Assembly: GCA_030040455.1 (NCBI GenBank) | Contig: JASHTR010000202.1 | Span: forward strand, 1-6,536 | Length of the DNA: 6,536 nt | Origin: Terriglobia bacterium | Lineage (GTDB): Bacteria; Acidobacteriota; Terriglobia; UBA7540 | Direction: 5' to 3' | Shown here: positions 1-6,297 of the stretch, piece by piece | How the letters are laid out: each line of letters begins with the position of its first letter | How positions within the stretch are numbered: position 1 is the first letter of the stretch | Position numbers and translations under genes: made by a program | The notes under the pieces: generated by a model | What the model was told of the DNA's origin: nothing | Seen by the model: only the letters and a program-made list of their open reading frames with translations | Databases searched by the model: none

Positions 1-1454
1 GCCCAGGACGCTGCCGCGTAGCAAGCGAGACACACGCTCAGAAGGAGAGTCGACATGAGCCATGTAGCATGGAGGGACCAAACCCAGAACACGGCTAATG
101 CCAGTCCCGCGCCCGCTATCAGTGCGCGAAAGAACGAACCTGAAACGCAGGGCCGCAAAGAAAAGGCCTTCATTTTCCAAGCGAACGTAAACAGAAACGC
201 AGTGTCAAGAACTGTAGCAAACAGCTTGGCGATAGCAGCGCCGCTGATTCCCATAGGCCGCATGAGCAACCAGCAGCAGAGCACATACACGGGAAGAAGC
301 GCGAGGTCTAGGATCGCCTTGAGATCCGGCCGGCCAAGCGCCTGCACGGATGAGAAAGGCACGTACGCAAGAGCGTTCAGGAAAAGCGTAGCAGCGGCGA
401 GCTGGAGCACGACCGCACTATGACGCGCGAAGTCGGACCCTATCCATAGGGTCAGGACGTCCCGCGCAAAAAAGATAAAGATTGCGGTACACGGCGTCAT
501 CACCAGGAGTAAATACTTTAGCGAGCGCGAGGTCGCGTCTAAAACCTGGGCACCCCCTCTGCTGCCATGGTAGCTAAAATAGGGGAATAGGGTCGGAGCG
601 ATGCTGGCAGGAAAGATCAGGAGTTTACCAACCAGATCAAATGGCACGGAATAGTATGTGAGCATGCCCACAGACAACACCGAGGCGATCATAAATCGCT
701 CGATGTTTCCAAAAATAGGCCCCGCAATGTTTGACACCATGACCCAGCCTCCAAATGAGGCCAGCGGACGCACTGCCTCCCTGGAAAAGCGAAGGTTGCT
801 TCGAAGGTTAGGAATGGTGCGACAGCACAGCACCCAATACGAGCATGCCCCCAGCAGTCGAATAGCAACCAGAATGAGAACTATTCCAGGCACTTTTACG
901 CCGAAACGAACCCCTATAGCCGCGAAGAGGAAGAAGCAGACGCCGCTAGGCACCCTGACGTAATTAATCAGGTCAAACCGCTGAATCGCTTGCAACACCC
1001 CGCGAAGCGCGTCCTTGCCGAGCACGATCGGCATCGAAGCGCACAGGAAAAAGAGCGATGTCTTGGCTTGTGCCTCAAATGCGGCTGGCATCTTGAAGAA
1101 GTGAGTGACGGCGATAGGCACAACCGCGGCGGCAACCGCGCCGCCGGCACACCCCAATAAGAGGAGGAGAGCAAGAGACGTCCAGATGATCTCCGGAACC
1201 TTATGGATTTTTTCAGGGCTCAAGTGCTCAGCAACCAGCTTGACCGTGGCGCGACCGAGGCCTAAATCGAAGATGCTGAAGTACCCCAAGACCATCAGAG
1301 CGACCGAGAGGATCCCGTATCCGTTTTCGCCTAAGCCCCTCACGATGTAAGGGATGGTGAAAACGGCGACGATCATGGGCAGAACCTGGCCCAACAAATT
1401 CAAGACGCTGTTTCGTGCCAGCAGCCTGGTTCGCTGCGTTTCCTGAACTGCCAT
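1..1454 (-). CDS. Wzx-type polysaccharide flippase (MATE/MOP superfamily), partial: 3' end beyond window
   Basis: Reading leftward from the ATG at 1454, the frame stays open for 484 codons to base 3 and meets no stop, so the gene leaves the window. The product is an inner-membrane protein that would flip an undecaprenyl-linked oligosaccharide repeat unit to the periplasmic face. Family signs are the N-terminal 'NSVLNLLGQVLPMIVAVFTI' helix, then 'GLGENGYGIL' (40-49) and 'IFDLGLGRATVKLVAE' (61-76), all typical of the polysaccharide biosynthesis/Wzx family. About a dozen hydrophobic segments follow (for example near 92-116, 133-146, 171-196, 314-330, 345-364, 381-398, 444-459 and 463-480), separated by Arg/Lys-rich loops. 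Wzx proteins are usually about 420-520 residues, so only a short C-terminal tail should be missing. It lies downstream of the beta-helix gene on the same strand, behind a probable terminator, so it may have its own promoter. The family call is firm; the substrate is unknown. Confidence 0.9.
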   Translation of the reverse strand, partial: MAVQETQRTRLLARNSVLNLLGQVLPMIVAVFTIPYIVRGLGENGYGILSVALMVLGYFSIFDLGLGRATVKLVAEHLSPEKIHKVPEIIWTSLALLLLLGCAGGAVAAAVVPIAVTHFFKMPAAFEAQAKTSLFFLCASMPIVLGKDALRGVLQAIQRFDLINYVRVPSGVCFFLFAAIGVRFGVKVPGIVLILVAIRLLGACSYWVLCCRTIPNLRSNLRFSREAVRPLASFGGWVMVSNIAGPIFGNIERFMIASVLSVGMLTYYSVPFDLVGKLLIFPASIAPTLFPYFSYHGSRGGAQVLDATSRSLKYLLLVMTPCTAIFIFFARDVLTLWIGSDFARHSAVVLQLAAATLFLNALAYVPFSSVQALGRPDLKAILDLALLPVYVLCCWLLMRPMGISGAAIAKLFATVLDTAFLFTFAWKMKAFSLRPCVSGSFFRALIAGAGLALAVFWVWSLHATWLMSTLLLSVCLACYAAASW

Positions 1455-1482
1455 AAGAGTTTACTCTTTTCGGGTTTCCCCG
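1455..1482 (-). promoter_or_regulatory. Two small inverted repeats around the flippase ribosome-binding site
   Basis: Directly before the flippase ATG, bases 1455-1468 form an inverted repeat (AAGAGT-TT-ACTCTT). Just upstream, 1471-1482 can form CGGG-GAAA-CCCG in the minus-strand RNA, a four-pair stem with a GNRA-type tetraloop. The only Shine-Dalgarno-like stretch, GAAAAGAG, lies between or within these repeats, and no AGGAGG is present. Pairing could limit ribosome access and keep flippase translation low. The repeats are visible in the sequence; the regulatory role is inference, and short repeats like these also occur by chance. Confidence 0.3.
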
Positions 1483-1570
1483 CCTCAGGCCCGTCTCAAT
1501 TGAGTAGTTGGTTTAGCGGTGGTGAATGTGGGTCGGAATTACCATGGTTGAAAGGCAAGAACAACGATAA

Positions 1571-1617
1571 CAATAGGCCAGAGCCGGAGGACAGCGTCCT
1601 CCGGCTCTGACCTATTG
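1571..1617 (-). terminator. Strong hairpin, probable terminator of the beta-helix transcript
   Basis: Two 22-base arms (1571-1592 and 1596-1617) around a 3-base loop form a long GC-rich stem. The single position that mismatches in plus-strand RNA becomes a G-U pair in minus-strand RNA, so the stem is fully paired only in the leftward transcript. On that strand it is followed by the U-rich but interrupted run TTATCGTTGTTCTTG. It lies 117 bases after the beta-helix stop and 117 bases before the flippase start. This fits an intrinsic terminator or a processing/attenuation structure between the two genes. An intergenic palindromic repeat of REP type is the main alternative. Confidence 0.6.
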
Positions 1618-1638
1618 CCGAATCGCTAGCCCCCCTGC

Positions 1639-1663
1639 TTTAGCTGTGGTCTCCGAGGCTAAA
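1639..1663. repeat. Small inverted repeat TTTAGC/GCTAAA in the beta-helix-flippase gap
   Basis: Bases 1639-1644 (TTTAGC) and 1658-1663 (GCTAAA) are perfect inverted arms around a 13-base loop. Next to them, GCTAGC at 1625-1630 is itself a perfect palindrome. Together with the large hairpin at 1571-1617, they make this gap dense in palindromes. This may be a degenerate intergenic palindromic repeat or part of a 3' untranslated structure. I cannot tell from one copy. Confidence 0.3.
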
Positions 1664-1733
1664 ATTAACTCTGCGAATTGGGATATTCAGTGGCGGCCAT
1701 GAGTCATAGCACCCACTCACGCAGTCCCAGGGG

Positions 1734-3551
1734 CTACTGCACCGTGGCGGTCAAATCGGTGGGGGCCGCAGGAGCGTTGCCCGTAGGTTGGTAGGCTCCG
1801 ATTGCCCACGGTCCTGTGCTTGGTCGGGCCACGCAGCCCACAGTTCCACAGGCACTGCCGACGCCAAATGTTGCAGGAGCCGAAGTGTCAAGCGGCGTCA
1901 TCCCGAGGCTGGTCAGGTCGGTGCCTGCACTGATTGCGGCCGATCCAGTTTGGGGTGTATAGGCCGTGGTAAGGTCGGGGGCACCGGTTACGGAATTTGC
2001 GTCGTAGCCCGCAGCCTGCCATTCAGCATAGGTGTCCTGGGGCCCCGTACCTGCTCCGATGTTTGAGGAGAACCACTCCGTGCCGACCATCGAGTTGAAG
2101 AGATTGTAGTTCGAGGTGGTCACGTCCGCGCTGAATGAGTCATAGGTCCCGATTGCGTTGTCCCATTCGTAGAAAATGTTGTTCTCCAGCACGATGGGGC
2201 TGAGGCCCAAGATGATCGCGGCTGAGGCCGTGCCGTTGTTTGGTCCGATGAAAGTGTTGTTGTAAATATGCTGAGTTGGAGATTGTCCAAGCCACACCTC
2301 AGTTGCACCTGGAGGCGTCGTTACGAATAGGTTGTTAAAGATATTGCAGGTGAGGGTTCCCACGGTGGGAGGATTATTCGATCCGCACCACAGCATAGCC
2401 GTTCCGCCGCCCGCATCTCCAAAGTTTCCGTAAAAATAATTGCTGTAGACGTTGACCGCTGCAGCCGCGGTGCCCGAGCCCACGTAAATGAAGATGCCGT
2501 CCTGATGGTAGGTCGAGGATGGATTCTCCCAGTCCGTCCAGTTGGTAACGTAGTTCCCGTAGAATGAGAGGCCGGACACGGTGGTAGAGGAGTCGCCGCC
2601 AAAAATCATGCTCCAGTCATTATCGTCTGTCGTATTGTTGCTGATGGTGACGTTGCTCACCACGGAGCTATCTCCGGCAGCTTCGCCAAAGCCCATGCGA
2701 GCCTCGCCGAGGCTGTTGCCGGTAATGAGAAGGCTCGAGATCTTTCCAGTATCCACAATGATATCCCCGGAGTTTTGCCCATTGGTGTCTGTGCAATCCG
2801 ACGACGCGCCGCAATTCACGTACATGGACTGGATGGAGAGATTCTCGACTGTGGTACCCGTGCTGTTTGCAATATAGACGCCCGTGGTCGGCTCCTGGTA
2901 GGCGCACGCTGAACCTGAGGGGCACGTCTCGCTCGGACTGCCACTTTCGGTGTTCTCAATTTCTCCGTTCGTCCCCCCGTTCACGGTGATGTAGTTATAG
3001 CCGTTGATGACGATAGCTCCTCCCGCAGAGCCGACCGTGCCGGGGAAATAGGGTGACTGGAGGACAGCGCCGCTTTGAAAAAGGATGGTAATGGGACTCC
3101 CGCTGGTACCGCTTCCGTGAACTGTGAGGCCGGAAGTGCCTGCTGCAAAGTTAAACGTGCCGCAGAGATTCACGGTGGTCCCAGGGCCAATCTTGCCGCT
3201 GCCGGTGCCCCAATTGGTTGCCGTGTTGAACTGCGCTGGCGTGAAGTTAGGCGCCGTTGAGGTACCCGCCGGGCAGCTTCCCGTTGCAGTCCCATTGGGA
3301 GTGACATAAACACTGGCGGCTTGCGACCACGCTACTGAGGGCTGCATACCGATAAAAACCCCAACCAGTACACTAAGTAAAAACCATCCTAGGACCGCAC
3401 GGTTGCCCTGGGAACGTCCTCGCCTTCGCCAAGCACGAAGTGAACGGCCTCCGTCACCCGGCCTCCTGGGCATGATAGTTTCGATATTGGAGGGATGCTC
3501 CCTTTCCATGCCCCATGTAGAATAGCTTCCATCTATAATCCGTTGGCTCAT
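1734..3551 (-). CDS. Secreted right-handed parallel beta-helix protein (pectate-lyase-like fold)
   Basis: This 605-residue protein has a basic N-terminal region (Arg-rich, 29-51), a hydrophobic core at about 52-69 and a likely Sec cleavage after 'AWSQA' (78), so it should be exported. The mature part is rich in Gly, Ser, Thr and Asn. From about 175 to 485 it shows recurring short strands with Asn turns ('ISNNTT', 'YGNYVTN', 'YSNYFYGN', 'IFNNLFV', 'YNNTFIG', 'LENNIFYEW'), the pattern of a right-handed beta-helix with an Asn ladder. A 'YHQDGI' stretch (348-353) resembles motifs common in this fold. Closely spaced cysteines (93/130, 210/216, 247/253, 389/402, 568/573) could form disulfides. It ends in 'APAAPTDLTATVQ', like the first strand of a fibronectin III domain. 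An AAGGAG lies 14 bases before the chosen ATG; starts at residues 15 or 27 are possible. In this locus it could be a polysaccharide lyase, epimerase or binding protein. The fold is likely; the activity is unknown. Confidence 0.88.
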   Translation of the reverse strand: MSQRIIDGSYSTWGMEREHPSNIETIMPRRPGDGGRSLRAWRRRGRSQGNRAVLGWFLLSVLVGVFIGMQPSVAWSQAASVYVTPNGTATGSCPAGTSTAPNFTPAQFNTATNWGTGSGKIGPGTTVNLCGTFNFAAGTSGLTVHGSGTSGSPITILFQSGAVLQSPYFPGTVGSAGGAIVINGYNYITVNGGTNGEIENTESGSPSETCPSGSACAYQEPTTGVYIANSTGTTVENLSIQSMYVNCGASSDCTDTNGQNSGDIIVDTGKISSLLITGNSLGEARMGFGEAAGDSSVVSNVTISNNTTDDNDWSMIFGGDSSTTVSGLSFYGNYVTNWTDWENPSSTYHQDGIFIYVGSGTAAAAVNVYSNYFYGNFGDAGGGTAMLWCGSNNPPTVGTLTCNIFNNLFVTTPPGATEVWLGQSPTQHIYNNTFIGPNNGTASAAIILGLSPIVLENNIFYEWDNAIGTYDSFSADVTTSNYNLFNSMVGTEWFSSNIGAGTGPQDTYAEWQAAGYDANSVTGAPDLTTAYTPQTGSAAISAGTDLTSLGMTPLDTSAPATFGVGSACGTVGCVARPSTGPWAIGAYQPTGNAPAAPTDLTATVQ

Positions 3552-3565
3552 ATCGCAGTCTCAAG

Positions 3566-3571
3566 CTCCTT
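3566..3571 (-). promoter_or_regulatory. Shine-Dalgarno AAGGAG for the beta-helix gene
   Basis: AAGGAG on the minus strand lies 14 bases before the ATG at 3551, a little farther than usual. An in-frame TGA sits between it and that ATG, so the frame cannot start further upstream. The later in-frame ATGs (residue 15 at 3509, residue 27 at 3473) have no comparable site close by, which favours the longest form. Confidence 0.5.
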
Positions 3572-3780
3572 TTCGTCAACGTTGAAACCTTATTTTACCA
3601 CAAAGTTAATATATGCGATATACCGAAAGGACCTTAACGTACTGCACCTGACAACACAAACCATAAACCGCCACTCCTTACTTTCCGGCACAAAACACCC
3701 TCAGAGCCGACAGATCACGAACCAGTTAGTGGTATAGAGTTGCGGCGCAGATGAGTCACCTCCCCTCACTCGCCAACCTG

Positions 3781-3786
3781 ATTATA
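3781..3786 (-). promoter_or_regulatory. Candidate -10 box (TATAAT) for the beta-helix gene
   Basis: A perfect TATAAT lies on the minus strand 21 bases past the wecB stop codon. No good TTGACA-like -35 box lies 16-18 bases upstream; the sequence there reads AGAATA. If used, transcription would start around 3774 and give a leader of about 220 bases. A single hexamer in AT-rich DNA is weak evidence. Confidence 0.3.
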
Positions 3787-3807
3787 CTTATCTTTTTGTG
3801 TTCTATT

Positions 3808-5142
3808 CTACAAATTTCGGATCAAATTCAAATTTTCCATTAAGTCGTTTGAATGCCTGAGGTTAGCATCCTGAAGCCCGCTGGGATCGGGCAGGAGAGA
3901 GCTTGTGAATTTGCGGTTGATTACCTTCAGAATCCGCATGGCGCTTTTGCCGTCCCACCGCCACGGAATCCCACCTAGAGACTTACGGCCAAGTTGGCGA
4001 CTTACCGCCTCCCGAATGCCCCGCGCACTTACACCGGCAAGGGTGTTCGTGCCGACCGCAACCGTGACGGGCCGCTCCGTGTTCTCCCGCACCGTGACAC
4101 AGGGAATCCCCAGGCATGTCGTTTCTTCCTGGATCCCGCCTGAGTCCGTGACCACAAGCTTAGCGTTCTTCATCAAGCACAGAAAATCTAGATACCCGAG
4201 CGGCTCGATGATACGAATAGTGCGTAGGCGGCACAACCGGTTTGAGCCGGTGGGTTCGGTAATGTATGCATCCGAACCAAAGTAATTCCCCAGGCCGAAT
4301 TCCCTGATGCGGTTTCGGGTTCGCGGATGCGCCGGAAAGATGACTGGGCATTCCCTGACCAGATCCTCAAGGCCTTCCAGAATATTCAGAAAAGCGTCGC
4401 GGCAATCGACGTTGGCCGGGCGGTGAAGAGTGAGCAAAGCATAAGGCACAATCGACCGGCCGGAGCCGTTGTTGCACCCATCGCTGCAGAGTTCTAGAAC
4501 ATCGAGGATGGTGGACGCTTCTGCCTTCTCTTTGCAGGCGAGCAAAGAATCAATCATGGTATTTCCTACGAAGTGCACCTTTTCCGCGGGTACGCCTTCT
4601 TGGGCAAGGTTGCGAAGTCCGCTTTCCTCGGTCACAAAGAGCAAGTCCGAAAGCTGGTCAGTGAGGATGCGATTGATTTCTTCCGGCATGGCGCGATCAA
4701 ATGACCTGAGACCAGCCTCCACGTGTGCGATGAGAGGCCGTCTGTCCCGGCCATCAAAAGAAATCTTGGCCGCAACCAGAGCGCAGGCCACGGTGGAATT
4801 CACGTCTCCCACCAGTACCAGCACATCCGGTTCTTCCCGAAGCAGAACCGGCTCAAACCTCCTTATGATCTCCGCAGTCTGGACGGCGTGTGATCCCGAA
4901 CGGACGTCCAAGCAAACATCGGGCTTCGGGAGGCGCAGATCCGCAAAGAAGGAGTCAGACATGATTGCGTCATAGTGCTGGCCGGTATGTACGAGGACAT
5001 GGCGAATGGGTGGCGGTACCGATTTTCTTTTGCTGTCTTGTCGTCCGGCTAACAGTCGTTGGTTGTGATCCCTGACTGCACCGATAATCGGAGCAACCTT
5101 CATAAAATTGGGGCGTGCTCCTACGACGCTCATTATCTTCAT
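3808..5142 (-). CDS. wecB: Non-hydrolysing UDP-N-acetylglucosamine 2-epimerase
   Basis: This cytoplasmic enzyme of the WecB/MnaA family interconverts UDP-GlcNAc and UDP-ManNAc, feeding ManNAc or ManNAcA into surface glycans. The N-terminus 'MKIMSVVGARPNFMKVAPI' is the family signature, with Arg10 and Lys15. 'HTGQHYD' (52-58), 'GDVNST' (112-117, Asp113), 'HVEAGLRS' (140-147, Glu142), 'PEEINR' (153-158), 'LTLHRPANV' (237-245, His240) and 'TDSGGIQEE' (332-340) match the usual substrate-binding and catalytic segments, so an active enzyme is expected. At 444 residues it is longer than the usual 360-390. Extra stretches sit near 31-47, 211-231 and 292-310, and the tail from about 412 is AT-rich and matches no motif I know. 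The start at 5142 fits the family N-terminus although no clear Shine-Dalgarno precedes it. It follows the DUF354 gene after 93 bases, probably in one transcript. Confidence 0.95.
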   Translation of the reverse strand: MKIMSVVGARPNFMKVAPIIGAVRDHNQRLLAGRQDSKRKSVPPPIRHVLVHTGQHYDAIMSDSFFADLRLPKPDVCLDVRSGSHAVQTAEIIRRFEPVLLREEPDVLVLVGDVNSTVACALVAAKISFDGRDRRPLIAHVEAGLRSFDRAMPEEINRILTDQLSDLLFVTEESGLRNLAQEGVPAEKVHFVGNTMIDSLLACKEKAEASTILDVLELCSDGCNNGSGRSIVPYALLTLHRPANVDCRDAFLNILEGLEDLVRECPVIFPAHPRTRNRIREFGLGNYFGSDAYITEPTGSNRLCRLRTIRIIEPLGYLDFLCLMKNAKLVVTDSGGIQEETTCLGIPCVTVRENTERPVTVAVGTNTLAGVSARGIREAVSRQLGRKSLGGIPWRWDGKSAMRILKVINRKFTSSLLPDPSGLQDANLRHSNDLMENLNLIRNL

Positions 5143-5165
5143 GATGAGGAAGCCGTCTTGCCGTT

Positions 5166-5242
5166 GCGTTAAGGGGTCGCGAGTCGCAAGTCACCGAAGC
5201 CGGCCTTAGGCTTGGCGTACCCGCTCTGTTACGCCTTAACGC
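5166..5242. repeat. 9-base inverted repeat bracketing the DUF354-wecB gap
   Basis: GCGTTAAGG at 5166-5174 and its exact reverse complement CCTTAACGC at 5234-5242 lie 59 bases apart. The second copy overlaps the stop codon of the DUF354 gene. The pair could close a stem across the untranslated linker in the shared transcript. It may equally be chance; no function is claimed. Confidence 0.25.
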
Positions 5243-6297
5243 CTGCCGTTTTGCGGCACCCCACGCTGGGGTGCCGTAAGGCTCTCAATATTCTCCACAA
5301 TTTTCTGCAAGGCCGCCGTGGGGTCAATCTTAGGCTTATCTGGCCGAACCCGCCGATTTAATACGATTTTAGCACGGACGTCCTCAACGTTTTCCAGAAG
5401 CATAAGCCGACCACGATCTGCCAGGTACCGGTCGACAGCCCCAATTCTCCCGCGGAAGATGCTATAGACTGGGACCCCCAGCGCAGCGGCTTCGCGGTTC
5501 ATAGTGCCTCCTCCGCTGATGACCAGGTCGGAATACCAGATCAGGTTTAAGCCGTCGACGGCTCGCTGCGGAACAATGATCTTCCCGGCGGAAAAGAGCT
5601 CCGGCCAGTTCTTCCGCACCGCCGCTTCCTGTTTGCCGTTGCGGGGCAGCAACACAATCTTGGCGAGAGGCGAGCGCCCGATGAAGCTCACAGTCTCGCT
5701 GAAAAGTTCGTCGCTCTCGGGGTTCCGATAGTGGGCCTCGCTAGCGGGCGGGCGAAGAGCCACCACCACACTGTCGCCATTCAGTCCTAGCTGAGCGCGG
5801 ATCGAAGAATCCGGCCGGAACGAGGGGACGTACACGTCTTCCTTGATCCCTGGATACCGCAGAACCTGTTTCGGATCGAGATGGATGGCAGAACTTGGGA
5901 TGATCTCGGGAACGATAACCCAGGTTGGACTTATGAAAAGGTGTTTTGCAAACTCGTAATCGAATATCGCCACGGAAGGGATTCGCGCGGCCACAGCCGC
6001 CAGCAACTGCGCCCGAGATCCATGGGAGAGAGCGAGGTCAGGTCTCTCCCTCAATACCGTCGGGAGAATCTGGAGAGTACGAACACATGTGCCGTATATT
6101 TTCAGGGCTGTGTGCTTTCCATAATGATGTCCAATTCTTCTGTACGAGAGGCCAAACAGGTCGGCTAGTTCGCATACCTGGAAGGCGTCTCGCGCCGTTA
6201 ACATCACGGAGTGACCGCGCCGTTCCAGCTCCTTGATGACAGGGGCAAAGAAGGGAACGTGGGGGGAATTGTCCAGATCAATCCAGATGTTCATCAT
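5236..6297 (-). CDS. DUF354 family protein, GT-B-like, possible glycosyltransferase or sugar-nucleotide enzyme
   Basis: The 353-residue protein begins 'MMNIWIDLDNSPHVPFFAPV', the hallmark N-terminus of DUF354 (PF04007), a poorly characterised family thought to resemble the two-domain GT-B fold of UDP-GlcNAc 2-epimerase and MurG. Other recognisable parts are 'LSHGSRAQ' (90-97), 'YPGIKEDVYVP' (148-158) opening the second half, 'VALRPPAS' (179-186), 'LLPRNGKQ' (216-223) and the glycine loop 'SGGGTMNREAAALGVPVYS' (261-279), which in GT-B enzymes contacts the nucleotide diphosphate. The length is normal for the family, with no signal peptide or membrane helix, so it should be cytoplasmic. Two ATGs in tandem (6297 and 6294) are possible starts, neither with a clear ribosome site. 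It precedes wecB on the same strand, which suggests work on the same UDP-sugar or its product. The exact reaction is not known. Confidence 0.92.
   Translation of the reverse strand: MMNIWIDLDNSPHVPFFAPVIKELERRGHSVMLTARDAFQVCELADLFGLSYRRIGHHYGKHTALKIYGTCVRTLQILPTVLRERPDLALSHGSRAQLLAAVAARIPSVAIFDYEFAKHLFISPTWVIVPEIIPSSAIHLDPKQVLRYPGIKEDVYVPSFRPDSSIRAQLGLNGDSVVVALRPPASEAHYRNPESDELFSETVSFIGRSPLAKIVLLPRNGKQEAAVRKNWPELFSAGKIIVPQRAVDGLNLIWYSDLVISGGGTMNREAAALGVPVYSIFRGRIGAVDRYLADRGRLMLLENVEDVRAKIVLNRRVRPDKPKIDPTAALQKIVENIESLTAPQRGVPQNGRR
5254..5276 (-). repeat. 10-bp perfect hairpin inside the last codons of the DUF354 gene
   Basis: CGGCACCCCA (5254-5263) and TGGGGTGCCG (5267-5276) pair perfectly around a 3-base loop. 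The hairpin lies within codons for the C-terminal 'APQRGVPQ' stretch, about 16 bases before the stop codon. In the leftward RNA it is followed by CAAAACGGC, with no U-run, so an intrinsic terminator is unlikely. It could slow ribosomes or protect the RNA between the two cistrons, or be a palindromic repeat caught in the gene end. Confidence 0.4.

Larger units (their letters stand above)
3552..3807 (-). other. AT-rich intergenic leader between wecB and the beta-helix gene
   Basis: This 256-base gap holds no convincing gene. The one open frame reaching into it on the plus strand (3495-3737) overlaps the beta-helix N-terminus and encodes nothing recognisable. The gap is visibly richer in A and T than the neighbouring genes, and the richness continues into the last codons of wecB. 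It is the natural place for a promoter and a long 5' leader for the beta-helix gene. I see no known riboswitch consensus in it. Confidence 0.5.

Noticed and set aside
1512..1544. Tiny minus-strand frame MVIPTHIHHR before the flippase, considered as a His-containing leader peptide
   Set aside because: No Shine-Dalgarno precedes it, no attenuator arrangement follows, and a histidine-linked control would make no sense for a flippase.
3495..3737. 80-codon plus-strand frame running from the beta-helix N-terminus into the gap
   Set aside because: It has no recognisable family, lacks a good ribosome site, and overlaps the start and leader of a well-supported minus-strand gene.
3552..3807. Possible riboswitch (for example cyclic di-GMP type) in the beta-helix leader
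   Set aside because: I found no match to the conserved cores I know, and no extended paired structure beyond short imperfect repeats.
4469..4975. 168-codon plus-strand open frame
   Set aside because: It lies wholly inside wecB on the opposite strand. The minus-strand frame carries clear family motifs, while this product is low-complexity and Ser/Arg-rich as expected for a shadow frame.
5254..5276. 10-bp hairpin considered as a terminator after the DUF354 gene
   Set aside because: It lies inside the coding sequence, is followed by CAAAACGGC rather than a U-run, and the next gene on the same strand follows closely.
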